Assembly: GCA_034086985.1 (NCBI GenBank)
Contig: JAXDZG010000016.1
Span: 1-40,923, forward strand
Source: Phascolarctobacterium_A sp034086985
Lineage (GTDB): Bacteria; Bacillota; Negativicutes; Acidaminococcales; Acidaminococcaceae
Length of the DNA: 40,923 nt
Direction of reading: 5' to 3'
Shown here: positions 7,877-14,161 of the stretch, piece by piece
Layout of the letters: each line of letters starts with the position of its first letter
How positions within the stretch are numbered: the first letter of the stretch is position 1
The notes under the pieces: model-generated
What the model was told of the DNA's origin: nothing
The model's database searches: none
Seen by the model: the letters and a program-made list of their open reading frames with translations, nothing else
Made by a program: the position numbers and the translations under genes

Positions 7877-9388
7877 ATGGCTTTTTATTATGACGAACCT
7901 GCTCATACTTTTAGTGAGTACCTGTTAGTTCCCGGTTATTCCTCTGAGAAATGCATTCCCGCCAATGTAGACCTGCGCACCCCGCTGGTAAAATTCAGAA
8001 AAGGCGAAGAGCCTGCCATCACCATGAACATCCCCATGGTATCTGCAATCATGCAGGCTGTTTCCGGCGAAAAGCTGGCAGTTGCTTTGTCTAAAGAGGG
8101 CGGCATTTCCTTCATCTACGGCTCCCAATCCGTTGAGGATGAGGCAGCTATGGTTGCTCGTGTTAAGGCTCATCGTGCAGGCTTTGTTAGCAGCGATTCT
8201 AACATTCGTCCTGACAGTACCTTGGCTGATATCCTGGCTCTGAAGGAGCGCACCGGTCACTCCACCGTAGCTGTAACCAGCGACGGCACTGTTAACGGCA
8301 AGCTGGAAGGTATTGTTACCAGCCGTGACTATCGTCCCAGCCGTATGGATCGCTCCACTAAGGTTCGCGATTTCATGACTCCCATTGACCAAATGATCGT
8401 AGCTGGCAAGGACACCACCCTGCAACAAGCTAACGACATCATCTGGGAAAAGAAGCTGAACACTCTGCCTATCGTTGATGATGACGGCCGTCTGCTGTAC
8501 ATGGTATTCCGTAAAGACTATGCAACTCATAAGGAATATCCCTTGGAGCTGCTGGACAGCAAAAAACGCCATATCGTAGGCGCTGGTATCAACACCCGTG
8601 ACTACGCTGAGCGTGTACCTGCACTGGTTGACGCAGGTGTTGACGTACTGTGCATCGACTCCTCTGAGGGCTACAGCGCATGGCAAAAAATTACTCTGGA
8701 CTGGATCCGTGAGCACTATGGCGACAGCGTAAAGGTTGGCGCTGGCAACGTAGTTGACGCTGAAGGCTTCCGCTTCCTTGCTGATGCAGGCGCAGACTTT
8801 ATTAAGGTTGGTATCGGCGGTGGCTCTATCTGCATCACCCGTGAGCAAAAGGGCATCGGCCGCGGCCAAGCAACTGCTCTGATCGATGTTTGTAAGGCTC
8901 GTGACGATTACTACAGAGAAACTGGTGTATATATTCCTGTATGCTCCGACGGTGGTATCGTTTATGATTATCACATGACTCTGGCTTTGGCTATGGGTGC
9001 TGACTTCATGATGCTGGGTCGTTACTTTGCTCGTTTCGATGAAAGCCCCTCCAATAAGGTTAACATCAACGGCACCTACATGAAGGAATACTGGGGCGAG
9101 GGCTCTGCTCGTGCTCGTAACTGGCAACGCTATGACATGGGCGGCGCAGCTAAGCTGTCCTTTGAGGAAGGCGTTGACTCCTATGTTCCCTACGCTGGTA
9201 GCCTGAAGGATAACGTAAACCTGACCCTGGCTAAGATGCGCTCCACCATGTGCAACTGCGGCGCGCTGAACATTCCTGAGCTGCAAGCAAAGGCTAAGCT
9301 GACTCTGGTTTCTGCAACCTCCTTGGTTGAAGGCGGCGCTCATGACGTACTGCTGAAGGAAAACAACAACAGCAACTATCCGAAATAA
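7877..9388 (+). CDS. guaB: GuaB, IMP dehydrogenase (Tritrichomonas-like type)
   Basis: IMP dehydrogenase (503 residues) oxidises IMP to XMP with NAD+, sending the pathway product toward GMP. The catalytic loop is GGGSICITREQKGIGRGQ with the nucleophile at Cys319. SDGGIVYDYHMTLALAMGAD forms the phosphate site, and the mobile flap contains ARNWQRYDMGG with the catalytic Arg. Two CBS-like segments occupy about residues 100-220. From memory, the length, Cys numbering and the C-terminal stretch ending in GGAHD closely match the well-studied Tritrichomonas foetus enzyme and related bacterial forms, not the E. coli type. The gene lies 66 nt after purD with an AAAGGA ribosome binding site and no clear promoter, so it is probably the last gene of the pur operon. 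Confidence 0.95.
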   Translation: MAFYYDEPAHTFSEYLLVPGYSSEKCIPANVDLRTPLVKFRKGEEPAITMNIPMVSAIMQAVSGEKLAVALSKEGGISFIYGSQSVEDEAAMVARVKAHRAGFVSSDSNIRPDSTLADILALKERTGHSTVAVTSDGTVNGKLEGIVTSRDYRPSRMDRSTKVRDFMTPIDQMIVAGKDTTLQQANDIIWEKKLNTLPIVDDDGRLLYMVFRKDYATHKEYPLELLDSKKRHIVGAGINTRDYAERVPALVDAGVDVLCIDSSEGYSAWQKITLDWIREHYGDSVKVGAGNVVDAEGFRFLADAGADFIKVGIGGGSICITREQKGIGRGQATALIDVCKARDDYYRETGVYIPVCSDGGIVYDYHMTLALAMGADFMMLGRYFARFDESPSNKVNINGTYMKEYWGEGSARARNWQRYDMGGAAKLSFEEGVDSYVPYAGSLKDNVNLTLAKMRSTMCNCGALNIPELQAKAKLTLVSATSLVEGGAHDVLLKENNNSNYPK

Positions 9389-9405
9389 TTTAGTCTAAAG
9401 AAATT

Positions 9406-9443
9406 ACTCCCGCATCTCGTCGAGATGCGGGAGTTCTGCTTTT
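9406..9443 (+). terminator. Purine operon terminator
   Basis: The 14-bp inverted repeat ACTCCCGCATCTCG / CGAGATGCGGGAGT (9406-9419 and 9421-9434) is followed by TCTGCTTTT. It is the first strong hairpin after the purE promoter and marks the end of the operon. Confidence 0.9.
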
Positions 9444-9509
9444 GTAACATATGGATTTGTATAACTCTTTGAGCAGTGCTGCTTTTAGCTCTTAGCTACG
9501 AATGTTAGA

Positions 9510-9896
9510 TTAGCCGTTAACCTTGGCCATGAACTTATCATTGTTGATGATAAAGCGTTCGTGGGAACCCTTGCCGATGATACCCTTGCTATCCTCGGCT
9601 TGCACGCTAAAAACGAGCTTGCGGCCTTCTACTGCAGTTAAAGTGGCAGTAGCTTTAACGCTGTCGTTCATGGCGGTAGCTCTATCGTGGGTAATATTTA
9701 GACTGATGCCTACAGTGCCGTTGCCGGCTTCTAAATGAGCATTAACAGCTGCGCAGGCAGCTTCCTCCATAAGGGCGCACATGGCCGGAGTGGCAAAAAC
9801 GGCTAAGCTGCCGCTTTTCATAGTGGCAGCAATGTTGGCTGTGGTGACGGTTGTGGTGGCAGTGCCTACAAGACCTGCAGTTAAAGTATTAGACAT
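9510..9896 (-). CDS. FlK-like hotdog-fold acyl-CoA thioesterase
   Basis: This is a 128-residue single-domain hotdog protein of the fluoroacetyl-CoA thioesterase-like family, predicted to hydrolyse a short acyl-CoA. ATPAMCALMEEA (residues 35-46) carries the helix motif. Thr36, Glu44 and His70 (in NITHDRA) have the same spacing as the FlK catalytic triad Thr42/Glu50/His76. ATG at 9896 is preferred because AGAAGG lies 10 nt upstream. An in-frame ATG at 9917 would add seven residues but lacks a good ribosome binding site. The gene stands alone, convergent with guaB, with its own promoter. In anaerobes the true substrate is unlikely to be fluoroacetyl-CoA and is unknown. Confidence 0.82.
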   Translation of the reverse strand: MSNTLTAGLVGTATTTVTTANIAATMKSGSLAVFATPAMCALMEEAACAAVNAHLEAGNGTVGISLNITHDRATAMNDSVKATATLTAVEGRKLVFSVQAEDSKGIIGKGSHERFIINNDKFMAKVNG

Positions 9897-9949
9897 ACGA
9901 AATAAACCTTCTTTCATAAATAAGCTTCTATTAGGAATATGTTTACTCT

Positions 9950-9978
9950 ATCATAAACCATGTGGAGGAAAAAGACAA
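9950..9978 (-). promoter_or_regulatory. Predicted promoter of the thioesterase gene
   Basis: On the minus strand, TTGTCT (9978-9973) and TATGAT (9955-9950) are separated by exactly 17 nt. The start codon follows about 54 nt downstream. Confidence 0.55.
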
Positions 9979-10037
9979 GCTGAAATGTATAAATGGTAAC
10001 ATATTTGTAAAATTCATAATTTGCATAGAAAAATTAC

Positions 10038-10066
10038 TTACACAGATTTGGCGAGTGTGCTATAAT
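10038..10066 (+). promoter_or_regulatory. Predicted promoter of the DUF190 gene
   Basis: TTACAC (10038-10043) and a perfect TATAAT (10061-10066) have a 17-nt spacer, about 43 nt before the start codon at 10109. Confidence 0.6.
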
Positions 10067-10108
10067 GACAGTAGATAGAGAGCTATCAACATTCAAGGGG
10101 GTGCTTTT

Positions 10109-10558
10109 ATGGCCTTGGAATTTAATAGAACGACTTTTTTGAAAGTATACACTGGTGAGGATGTGCTGTATAACGATATTCCTTTGTATAAAGCTATTTT
10201 AAGAGAGGCACGTCGTTTAGGGCTGTCCGGCGGCACCGTAATGAAGGGTATTGAAGGCTATGCAGCTAAGCTGCGGGGCGTGGGCCGTGCTGTGAACACT
10301 TTGATTAGTGGCAATGCTAATATGCCCGTGGTTGTAGAAATTGTTGATAAACGCGAGAATATTGATAAAATCCTCCCTTGGTTGGAGAAAAATGCTGCTC
10401 ACGCTTTAGTTTTGGTGGAAGAAAGCACATATATGGTGACCGACTATATGCGGGAGCGGGGCTATGTGGATCGCCTAATCGGCGGCCCACCTCGTAATCA
10501 AGAGGAAAGAGATATAGCGCAGCAAAATATCCAGCTGCAGCAACAGCAACAACAATAG
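10109..10558 (+). CDS. DUF190 family (PII-like) protein
   Basis: This is a 149-residue cytosolic protein of the DUF190 family, whose fold resembles the trimeric PII/CutA signalling proteins. Family features are KVYTGEDVLYNDIPLYKAILREA near the N-terminus, the GLSGGTVMKGIEGY segment (about residues 38-52), and MPVVVEIVDKRENIDKILPWLE, the second beta-alpha unit. The C-terminus ends in a Gln-rich tail (six Gln) that is not part of the core fold. The role of the family is not established. The start is supported by AAGGGGGTG just upstream. A hairpin follows the stop codon, but the next gene begins directly after it, so partial read-through is possible. Confidence 0.85.
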   Translation: MALEFNRTTFLKVYTGEDVLYNDIPLYKAILREARRLGLSGGTVMKGIEGYAAKLRGVGRAVNTLISGNANMPVVVEIVDKRENIDKILPWLEKNAAHALVLVEESTYMVTDYMRERGYVDRLIGGPPRNQEERDIAQQNIQLQQQQQQ

Positions 10559-10570
10559 AAAATGAATAAA

Positions 10571-10605
10571 AGCCGCAGTCCAAAAAGCTTGAGCTGCGGT
10601 TTTTT
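10571..10605 (+). terminator. Terminator after the DUF190 gene
   Basis: AGCCGCAG (10571-10578) pairs with CTGCGGTT (10594-10601) and runs into TTTTTT. No clear promoter is seen before the next gene at 10630, so the hairpin may act as a partial terminator inside an operon. Confidence 0.75.
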
Positions 10606-10629
10606 ATGGTGTACGAAAGGAGTACAAGC

Positions 10630-11139
10630 ATGACTGAAGAAAGAAAAACTGTGGATGAAGAGGTAAAGGTGGGGGAGATCATTGACGACCGCATGCGGGA
10701 GGAAGAGGCTGAGTCCCTGTGCCGTTGGGCAGCAGCCCGCGCCGGTGTTATTGTCGTAGCACCGCTTTTGGGAACCATGAGCCTTGTGGCTAACGAAATT
10801 TATTTGATTATTAAATTGGGTAAGGTTTATGGCGAGGAAATTTCTGAGCAGGCTGCTGTAAGCGTATTGGGCAGCCTTGGTGCTTATTTTGTGGGCAGTA
10901 CTTTGACCACGCTCATTCCCTTTCCGCCCATGCAAATTCCTGTGGCTGTGGGCACAACCTATGCCCTTGGTCGCGTGGTAACAGAATGGCTCAAGGCTGG
11001 CAAGCCTAAGGATATGAGTCCCTTTAAAAAGGTTTATGACGATGCCATGAACATGGCTAAGAAAAATATCGATATTTTTAAGGATAATCCGCGCAAGGAT
11101 GAGCCCTTGGGCGATGAAAAGCACCATTACGAAATTTAG
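10630..11139 (+). CDS. DUF697-like membrane protein
   Basis: This 169-residue protein has an acidic, charged N-terminus (about 30 residues), then two hydrophobic regions (about residues 35-60 and 78-110) separated by a short polar loop, and a charged C-terminal tail. The pattern of a membrane hairpin with a Gly-rich second segment (the TLIPFPPMQIPVAVGTTYALG part) resembles DUF697 proteins, which are often linked to GTPases. No GTPase is next to it here. GAAAGGAG (10615-10622) supports ATG 10630 over an upstream in-frame ATG at 10606 that lies in the terminator tail. The function is unknown and the family call is moderate. Confidence 0.7.
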   Translation: MTEERKTVDEEVKVGEIIDDRMREEEAESLCRWAAARAGVIVVAPLLGTMSLVANEIYLIIKLGKVYGEEISEQAAVSVLGSLGAYFVGSTLTTLIPFPPMQIPVAVGTTYALGRVVTEWLKAGKPKDMSPFKKVYDDAMNMAKKNIDIFKDNPRKDEPLGDEKHHYEI

Positions 11140-11189
11140 TACAAGCAAGATTACGCTAGCAAGGAAGCTAGCAAATTAGGAGGATGACT

Positions 11190-12572
11190 ATGTACGATGT
11201 AGCCATTATTGGCGGCGGTCCGGCAGCGATTTTTGCAGCCTATGAATTTGTAATTAAATATCCGGAGTTGAAGTTGGTGATGCTGGAGGCCGGTAACGCT
11301 ATTGATAAGCGTCACTGTCCTCTGGCTGCGAAAAAGGTGGATCATTGCATTAACTGCAAGCCTTGCAGCATTATGCGTGGCTTTGGCGGTGCGGGTGCCT
11401 TTTCCGATGGCAAATATAATTTTACAACGGAATTTGGCGGCTGGCTTAATGAGTATCTGCCGGAGGAGAAGGTTATTGAACTGATCGACTATGTGGATGA
11501 GCTAAACTGTCGCCATGGTGCGCCGGGTGAATATTTTACAACGAAAAACAGTGATATTGGTCGTAAGGCTCTGCGCTATGATCTTCATTTGCTCAATGCC
11601 AAGGTGCGTCATTTAGGCACGGAAAACAACCTTGTGATTATGGAAAATATCTACAAATTCCTGCAGGAGAAGATGGAAATTCGCTGCAATACAGCGGTGG
11701 AGTCTATTCAAAAGCAGGAGGATGGCAGCTTTAAGCTGACCTTGGCCGATGGCAGCGCTGTAGATTGCACATACCTTATTGCTGCGCCTGGTCGTGCCGG
11801 AGCCGAATGGTACACTGAAGAGTGCCGCAAGCTAGGCCTCTCCTTTATCAATAATCAAGTGGATATTGGCGTGCGGGTGGAGGTTCCTGCGGATGTGTTT
11901 AAGCATATCACAGATGAGGTTTATGAGGCGAAGATTCTCTATCGTACTCAAACCTATAACGATATGGTACGCACATTCTGCATGAATCCTTATGGTTATG
12001 TAGTCGCAGAAAATACGGATGGCATTATCACTGTCAACGGCCACAGCTATCGCGATCCCAAGCTACATAGCAAGAATACTAATTTTGCGCTCTTGGTGAG
12101 CAGCAAGTTTACTGAGCCCTTCCATGAGCCCCTGCAATATGGTAAGCGCATTGCTTCCTTCTCCAATATGCTGGGCGGAGGCGTTTTAGTGCAGCGCTTT
12201 GGCGACTTGGTCAAAGGACGTCGTACCAATGAAAAGCGTCTTTTGAAGAGCTTTACCAAGCCAACTCTGTCGGCAACGCCGGGAGATTTAAGCTTAGTCT
12301 TGCCTAAACGTCAGTTAGATGATATCATTGAGATGATATATGCTCTGGATAAGATTGCTCCTGGTATGGCTAATGCCGATACTCTGCTTTATGGAGTCGA
12401 GGTTAAATTCTATAGTGCTCGCCTAGAGCTGGACGGTAATTTGGAAACAAAAATTCCCAATATGTTTGCCGTGGGCGATGGTGCAGGCATTACAAGAGGT
12501 TTGTCTCAAGCCAGCGCATCCGGTGTGTGGGTTGCCAGAGTAATCGGTGAGCGTATAAAAGAAAAAGTATAA
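11190..12572 (+). CDS. COG2509-type FAD-dependent oxidoreductase
   Basis: This is a cytosolic flavoprotein of about 460 residues. The Rossmann FAD motif IIGGGPAAIFAAYE is at residues 6-19. A Cys-rich block, CPLAAKKVDHC plus INCKPCSIMRGFGGAG (about residues 42-70), is characteristic of the uncharacterised FAD-dependent dehydrogenase group. The C-terminal FAVGDGAGITRGLSQASASG motif closes the FAD site. GGAGG (11179-11183) is spaced 6 nt from ATG 11190, while the in-frame ATG at 11184 is too close. A short hairpin of two GCTAGC copies (about 11155-11172) precedes the ribosome binding site. The substrate is unknown. Confidence 0.83.
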   Translation: MYDVAIIGGGPAAIFAAYEFVIKYPELKLVMLEAGNAIDKRHCPLAAKKVDHCINCKPCSIMRGFGGAGAFSDGKYNFTTEFGGWLNEYLPEEKVIELIDYVDELNCRHGAPGEYFTTKNSDIGRKALRYDLHLLNAKVRHLGTENNLVIMENIYKFLQEKMEIRCNTAVESIQKQEDGSFKLTLADGSAVDCTYLIAAPGRAGAEWYTEECRKLGLSFINNQVDIGVRVEVPADVFKHITDEVYEAKILYRTQTYNDMVRTFCMNPYGYVVAENTDGIITVNGHSYRDPKLHSKNTNFALLVSSKFTEPFHEPLQYGKRIASFSNMLGGGVLVQRFGDLVKGRRTNEKRLLKSFTKPTLSATPGDLSLVLPKRQLDDIIEMIYALDKIAPGMANADTLLYGVEVKFYSARLELDGNLETKIPNMFAVGDGAGITRGLSQASASGVWVARVIGERIKEKV

Positions 12573-12596
12573 AAATTTTAGGAAGGTGTTTTAGTA

Positions 12597-12983
12597 GTGA
12601 ATTTTGAGTTCTTTGCGTTTTTAGTGTTTATGTCTTTTGTGTCCTTTGCCATTGCCTTTTTGGCTTATGCCATGGTGGTGCGCTTTATGGGTAAGGAGGG
12701 CTTTTTGTCCCGCATGGGCCAGATTATTCTGGTGCCGGCCTGCGTGGTAATTTTTGATTTTATCTGCATTGCTGCGCCTAGCAGCTATCGTTATTTGATT
12801 GGTGGTATTCCGCTTTTGGGTGTGGCAGGGTTGGCTCTATACTATCGCTTTGTGAAGGGCGAGGACTTTGCCAATCCGCAAAAAACTCCTACTGAGCTGG
12901 CACAGGCAGCTGCTGAACCGAAAAAATTTAGCAAAAAATCTGCCCGCATTCACGCTTCTAGAAAAAAACGCGGTCGCGAATAA
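12597..12983 (+). CDS. Small membrane protein of unknown function
   Basis: I do not recognise this 128-residue protein. It has three predicted membrane segments (about residues 5-30, 40-58 and 66-84) and a basic, lysine/arginine-rich C-terminal tail of about 40 residues that would face the cytoplasm. It begins with GTG at 12597, preceded by GGAAGGTG. It follows the flavoprotein gene by 24 nt and is probably co-transcribed with it. Confidence 0.7.
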   Translation: MNFEFFAFLVFMSFVSFAIAFLAYAMVVRFMGKEGFLSRMGQIILVPACVVIFDFICIAAPSSYRYLIGGIPLLGVAGLALYYRFVKGEDFANPQKTPTELAQAAAEPKKFSKKSARIHASRKKRGRE

Positions 12984-13015
12984 TCTTTTTTATCCGAGCT
13001 GTGCAAGCAGGAGAA

Positions 13016-13043
13016 TTGCAGTTAAAAAACGAATATATATAAT
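13016..13043 (+). promoter_or_regulatory. Predicted promoter of the uspA pair, with a leader hairpin
   Basis: TTGCAG (13016-13021) and TATAAT (13038-13043) are separated by 16 nt. A hairpin, TAGCGG / CCGCTA (13057-13062 and 13069-13074), lies in the predicted leader, ending 11 nt before the GGAGG of the first uspA gene. It could affect leader stability or translation. Confidence 0.55.
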
Positions 13044-13097
13044 GACAGAAGCGAAATAGCGGTTTGTGCCGCTAGGTTATATATGGAGGTGTTGTAT

Positions 13098-13535
13098 ATG
13101 TTCAAAAAAATTCTCGTTCCTGTTGACGGTAGCGAAGGCTCTTGGAGAGCGTTGAACACTGCTGTGGAGCTGGGCAAAAAATTTGATAGTGATTTGTTGG
13201 TTGTGAACGTAATTCAGCCCTACAATAATGCTGCATTGCTGGCTATTCCTCTGGATCATGCCACTGTGACCCAGGGCAACAGCGAGCTGGAAAAAATTGG
13301 CGATAAGGTTTTGGAAATGGCTGAAGAGCGCTTGGCTGAATATCCTCATAAGACGGAATACAGCCTGGAGGTTGGCCATCCCTCCGAGCGCATTATTGCG
13401 CTTGCTAAAAAGGCCAATGCAGATGCTATTGTCATCGGCAGCCGCGGCTTGTCCGGTATTGCTGAATTCTTCTTGGGCAGTGTAAGCTCCAAGGTATCTC
13501 AATATGCAACTGTTCCCGTGCTCATTGTGAAATAA
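13098..13535 (+). CDS. Universal stress protein UspA family (first of a pair)
   Basis: This is a 145-residue single-domain Usp protein with an alpha/beta nucleotide-binding fold. The N-terminal KILVPVDGSEGSWRAL and the C-terminal GSRGLSGIAEFFLGSVS segments are diagnostic. The latter fits the ATP-binding pattern G-x2-G-x9-G-S exactly, so the protein probably binds ATP. The role in stress tolerance is inferred from the family. GGAGG at 13086-13090 supports ATG 13098 over the in-frame ATG at 13083, which overlaps that site. It forms an operon with the next gene, with one base between stop and start. Confidence 0.9.
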   Translation: MFKKILVPVDGSEGSWRALNTAVELGKKFDSDLLVVNVIQPYNNAALLAIPLDHATVTQGNSELEKIGDKVLEMAEERLAEYPHKTEYSLEVGHPSERIIALAKKANADAIVIGSRGLSGIAEFFLGSVSSKVSQYATVPVLIVK

Positions 13536-13536
13536 A

Positions 13537-13953
13537 ATGCTGCGCCGTATCCTGGTACCCATTGATGGTACGGAATGTTCTTGGCGTGCATTGGAATATG
13601 CCTGCGAGCTGGTGCGCTTGAGCGGTGGTAGCCTAGTTGTTATGACGGTGGACAAGGGTAAGCACGCTGAGCCTGTACTTGTTGCAGAGGGAGATACTTT
13701 CTTTGCGCATATTGGCAACGAGGTTTTGGACTCCGCTAATGCGATGCTGGCAGGCAAGGGGATTGACTGCACCTATTTGCTGGAGAATGGTGGCAACGTG
13801 GCTGCTAGTATTTTGCAGACGGTGCAGGATGAGGGCTGCGATGGTATTGTGCTGGGCAGTCGTGGTATGGGCGTGCTGGAGGGTATCTTCCGTAGCAGCG
13901 TGAGCCAGCTGGTTTTGGAGAATGCTGCTGTGCCTGTAACAATTGTTAAATAG
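13537..13953 (+). CDS. Universal stress protein UspA family (second of a pair)
   Basis: This 138-residue Usp-fold protein is a divergent paralogue of the preceding gene. It has the N-terminal RILVPIDGTECSWRALEYA, and the C-terminal motif is GSRGMGVLEGIFRSSVS. The expected third Gly of the ATP-binding pattern is Ser here (G-x2-G-x9-S-S), so ATP binding may be weaker or absent. A pair of one canonical and one altered member suggests a heterodimer, which is inference. The gene begins one base after the first gene stops, without a separate clear ribosome binding site. Confidence 0.88.
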   Translation: MLRRILVPIDGTECSWRALEYACELVRLSGGSLVVMTVDKGKHAEPVLVAEGDTFFAHIGNEVLDSANAMLAGKGIDCTYLLENGGNVAASILQTVQDEGCDGIVLGSRGMGVLEGIFRSSVSQLVLENAAVPVTIVK

Positions 13954-13958
13954 TGCGT

Positions 13959-13996
13959 ACAAGGAGGTGCCATGTTAAGGTATCTCCTTGTTTTTT
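13959..13996 (+). terminator. Terminator of the uspA pair
   Basis: ACAAGGAG (13959-13966) pairs with CTCCTTGT (13984-13991) and is followed by a T-run to 13996, six bases after the stop codon. Confidence 0.85.
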
Positions 13997-14005
13997 CACA
14001 TGTGT
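13991..14005 (+). promoter_or_regulatory. CACATGTG palindrome upstream of nifJ
   Basis: TTTTTTCACATGTGT contains the 8-bp palindrome CACATGTG, flanked by T and A tracts. It lies about 80 nt upstream of the predicted nifJ transcription start. The exact 15-mer occurs again in opposite orientation at 35177-35191. It may be a regulator binding site, although its left part is also the tail of the uspA terminator. Confidence 0.3.
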
Positions 14006-14045
14006 AAAAATTATGTATACATTGTCATTTCAGGGCGCTTTTGAT

Positions 14046-14074
14046 TTTACAAAAGAGTGCAGATAGTGTATACT
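14046..14074 (+). promoter_or_regulatory. Predicted nifJ promoter
   Basis: TTTACA (14046-14051) and TATACT (14069-14074) are separated by 17 nt. The predicted leader of about 80 nt runs to the start codon at 14162. Confidence 0.6.
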
Positions 14075-14161
14075 AAATTTGCTGGTAGGAGAACTACCGC
14101 TTCTAAAACAAGTCAATCTTTTTATTATTATAATGACGTTATAGAAAGAAGGGTCAAATCA

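Noticed and set aside
7925..9343. A 472-codon open frame on the minus strand inside guaB
   Set aside because: It lies entirely opposite a well-conserved gene, has no recognisable domain or ribosome binding site, and its composition is what the reverse of a biased coding strand gives. Similar long antisense frames occur opposite nifJ, polA and purF.
14129..14134. TATAAT directly upstream of nifJ as the main promoter
   Set aside because: No acceptable -35 lies 16-18 nt upstream. The pair at 14046/14069 is better.
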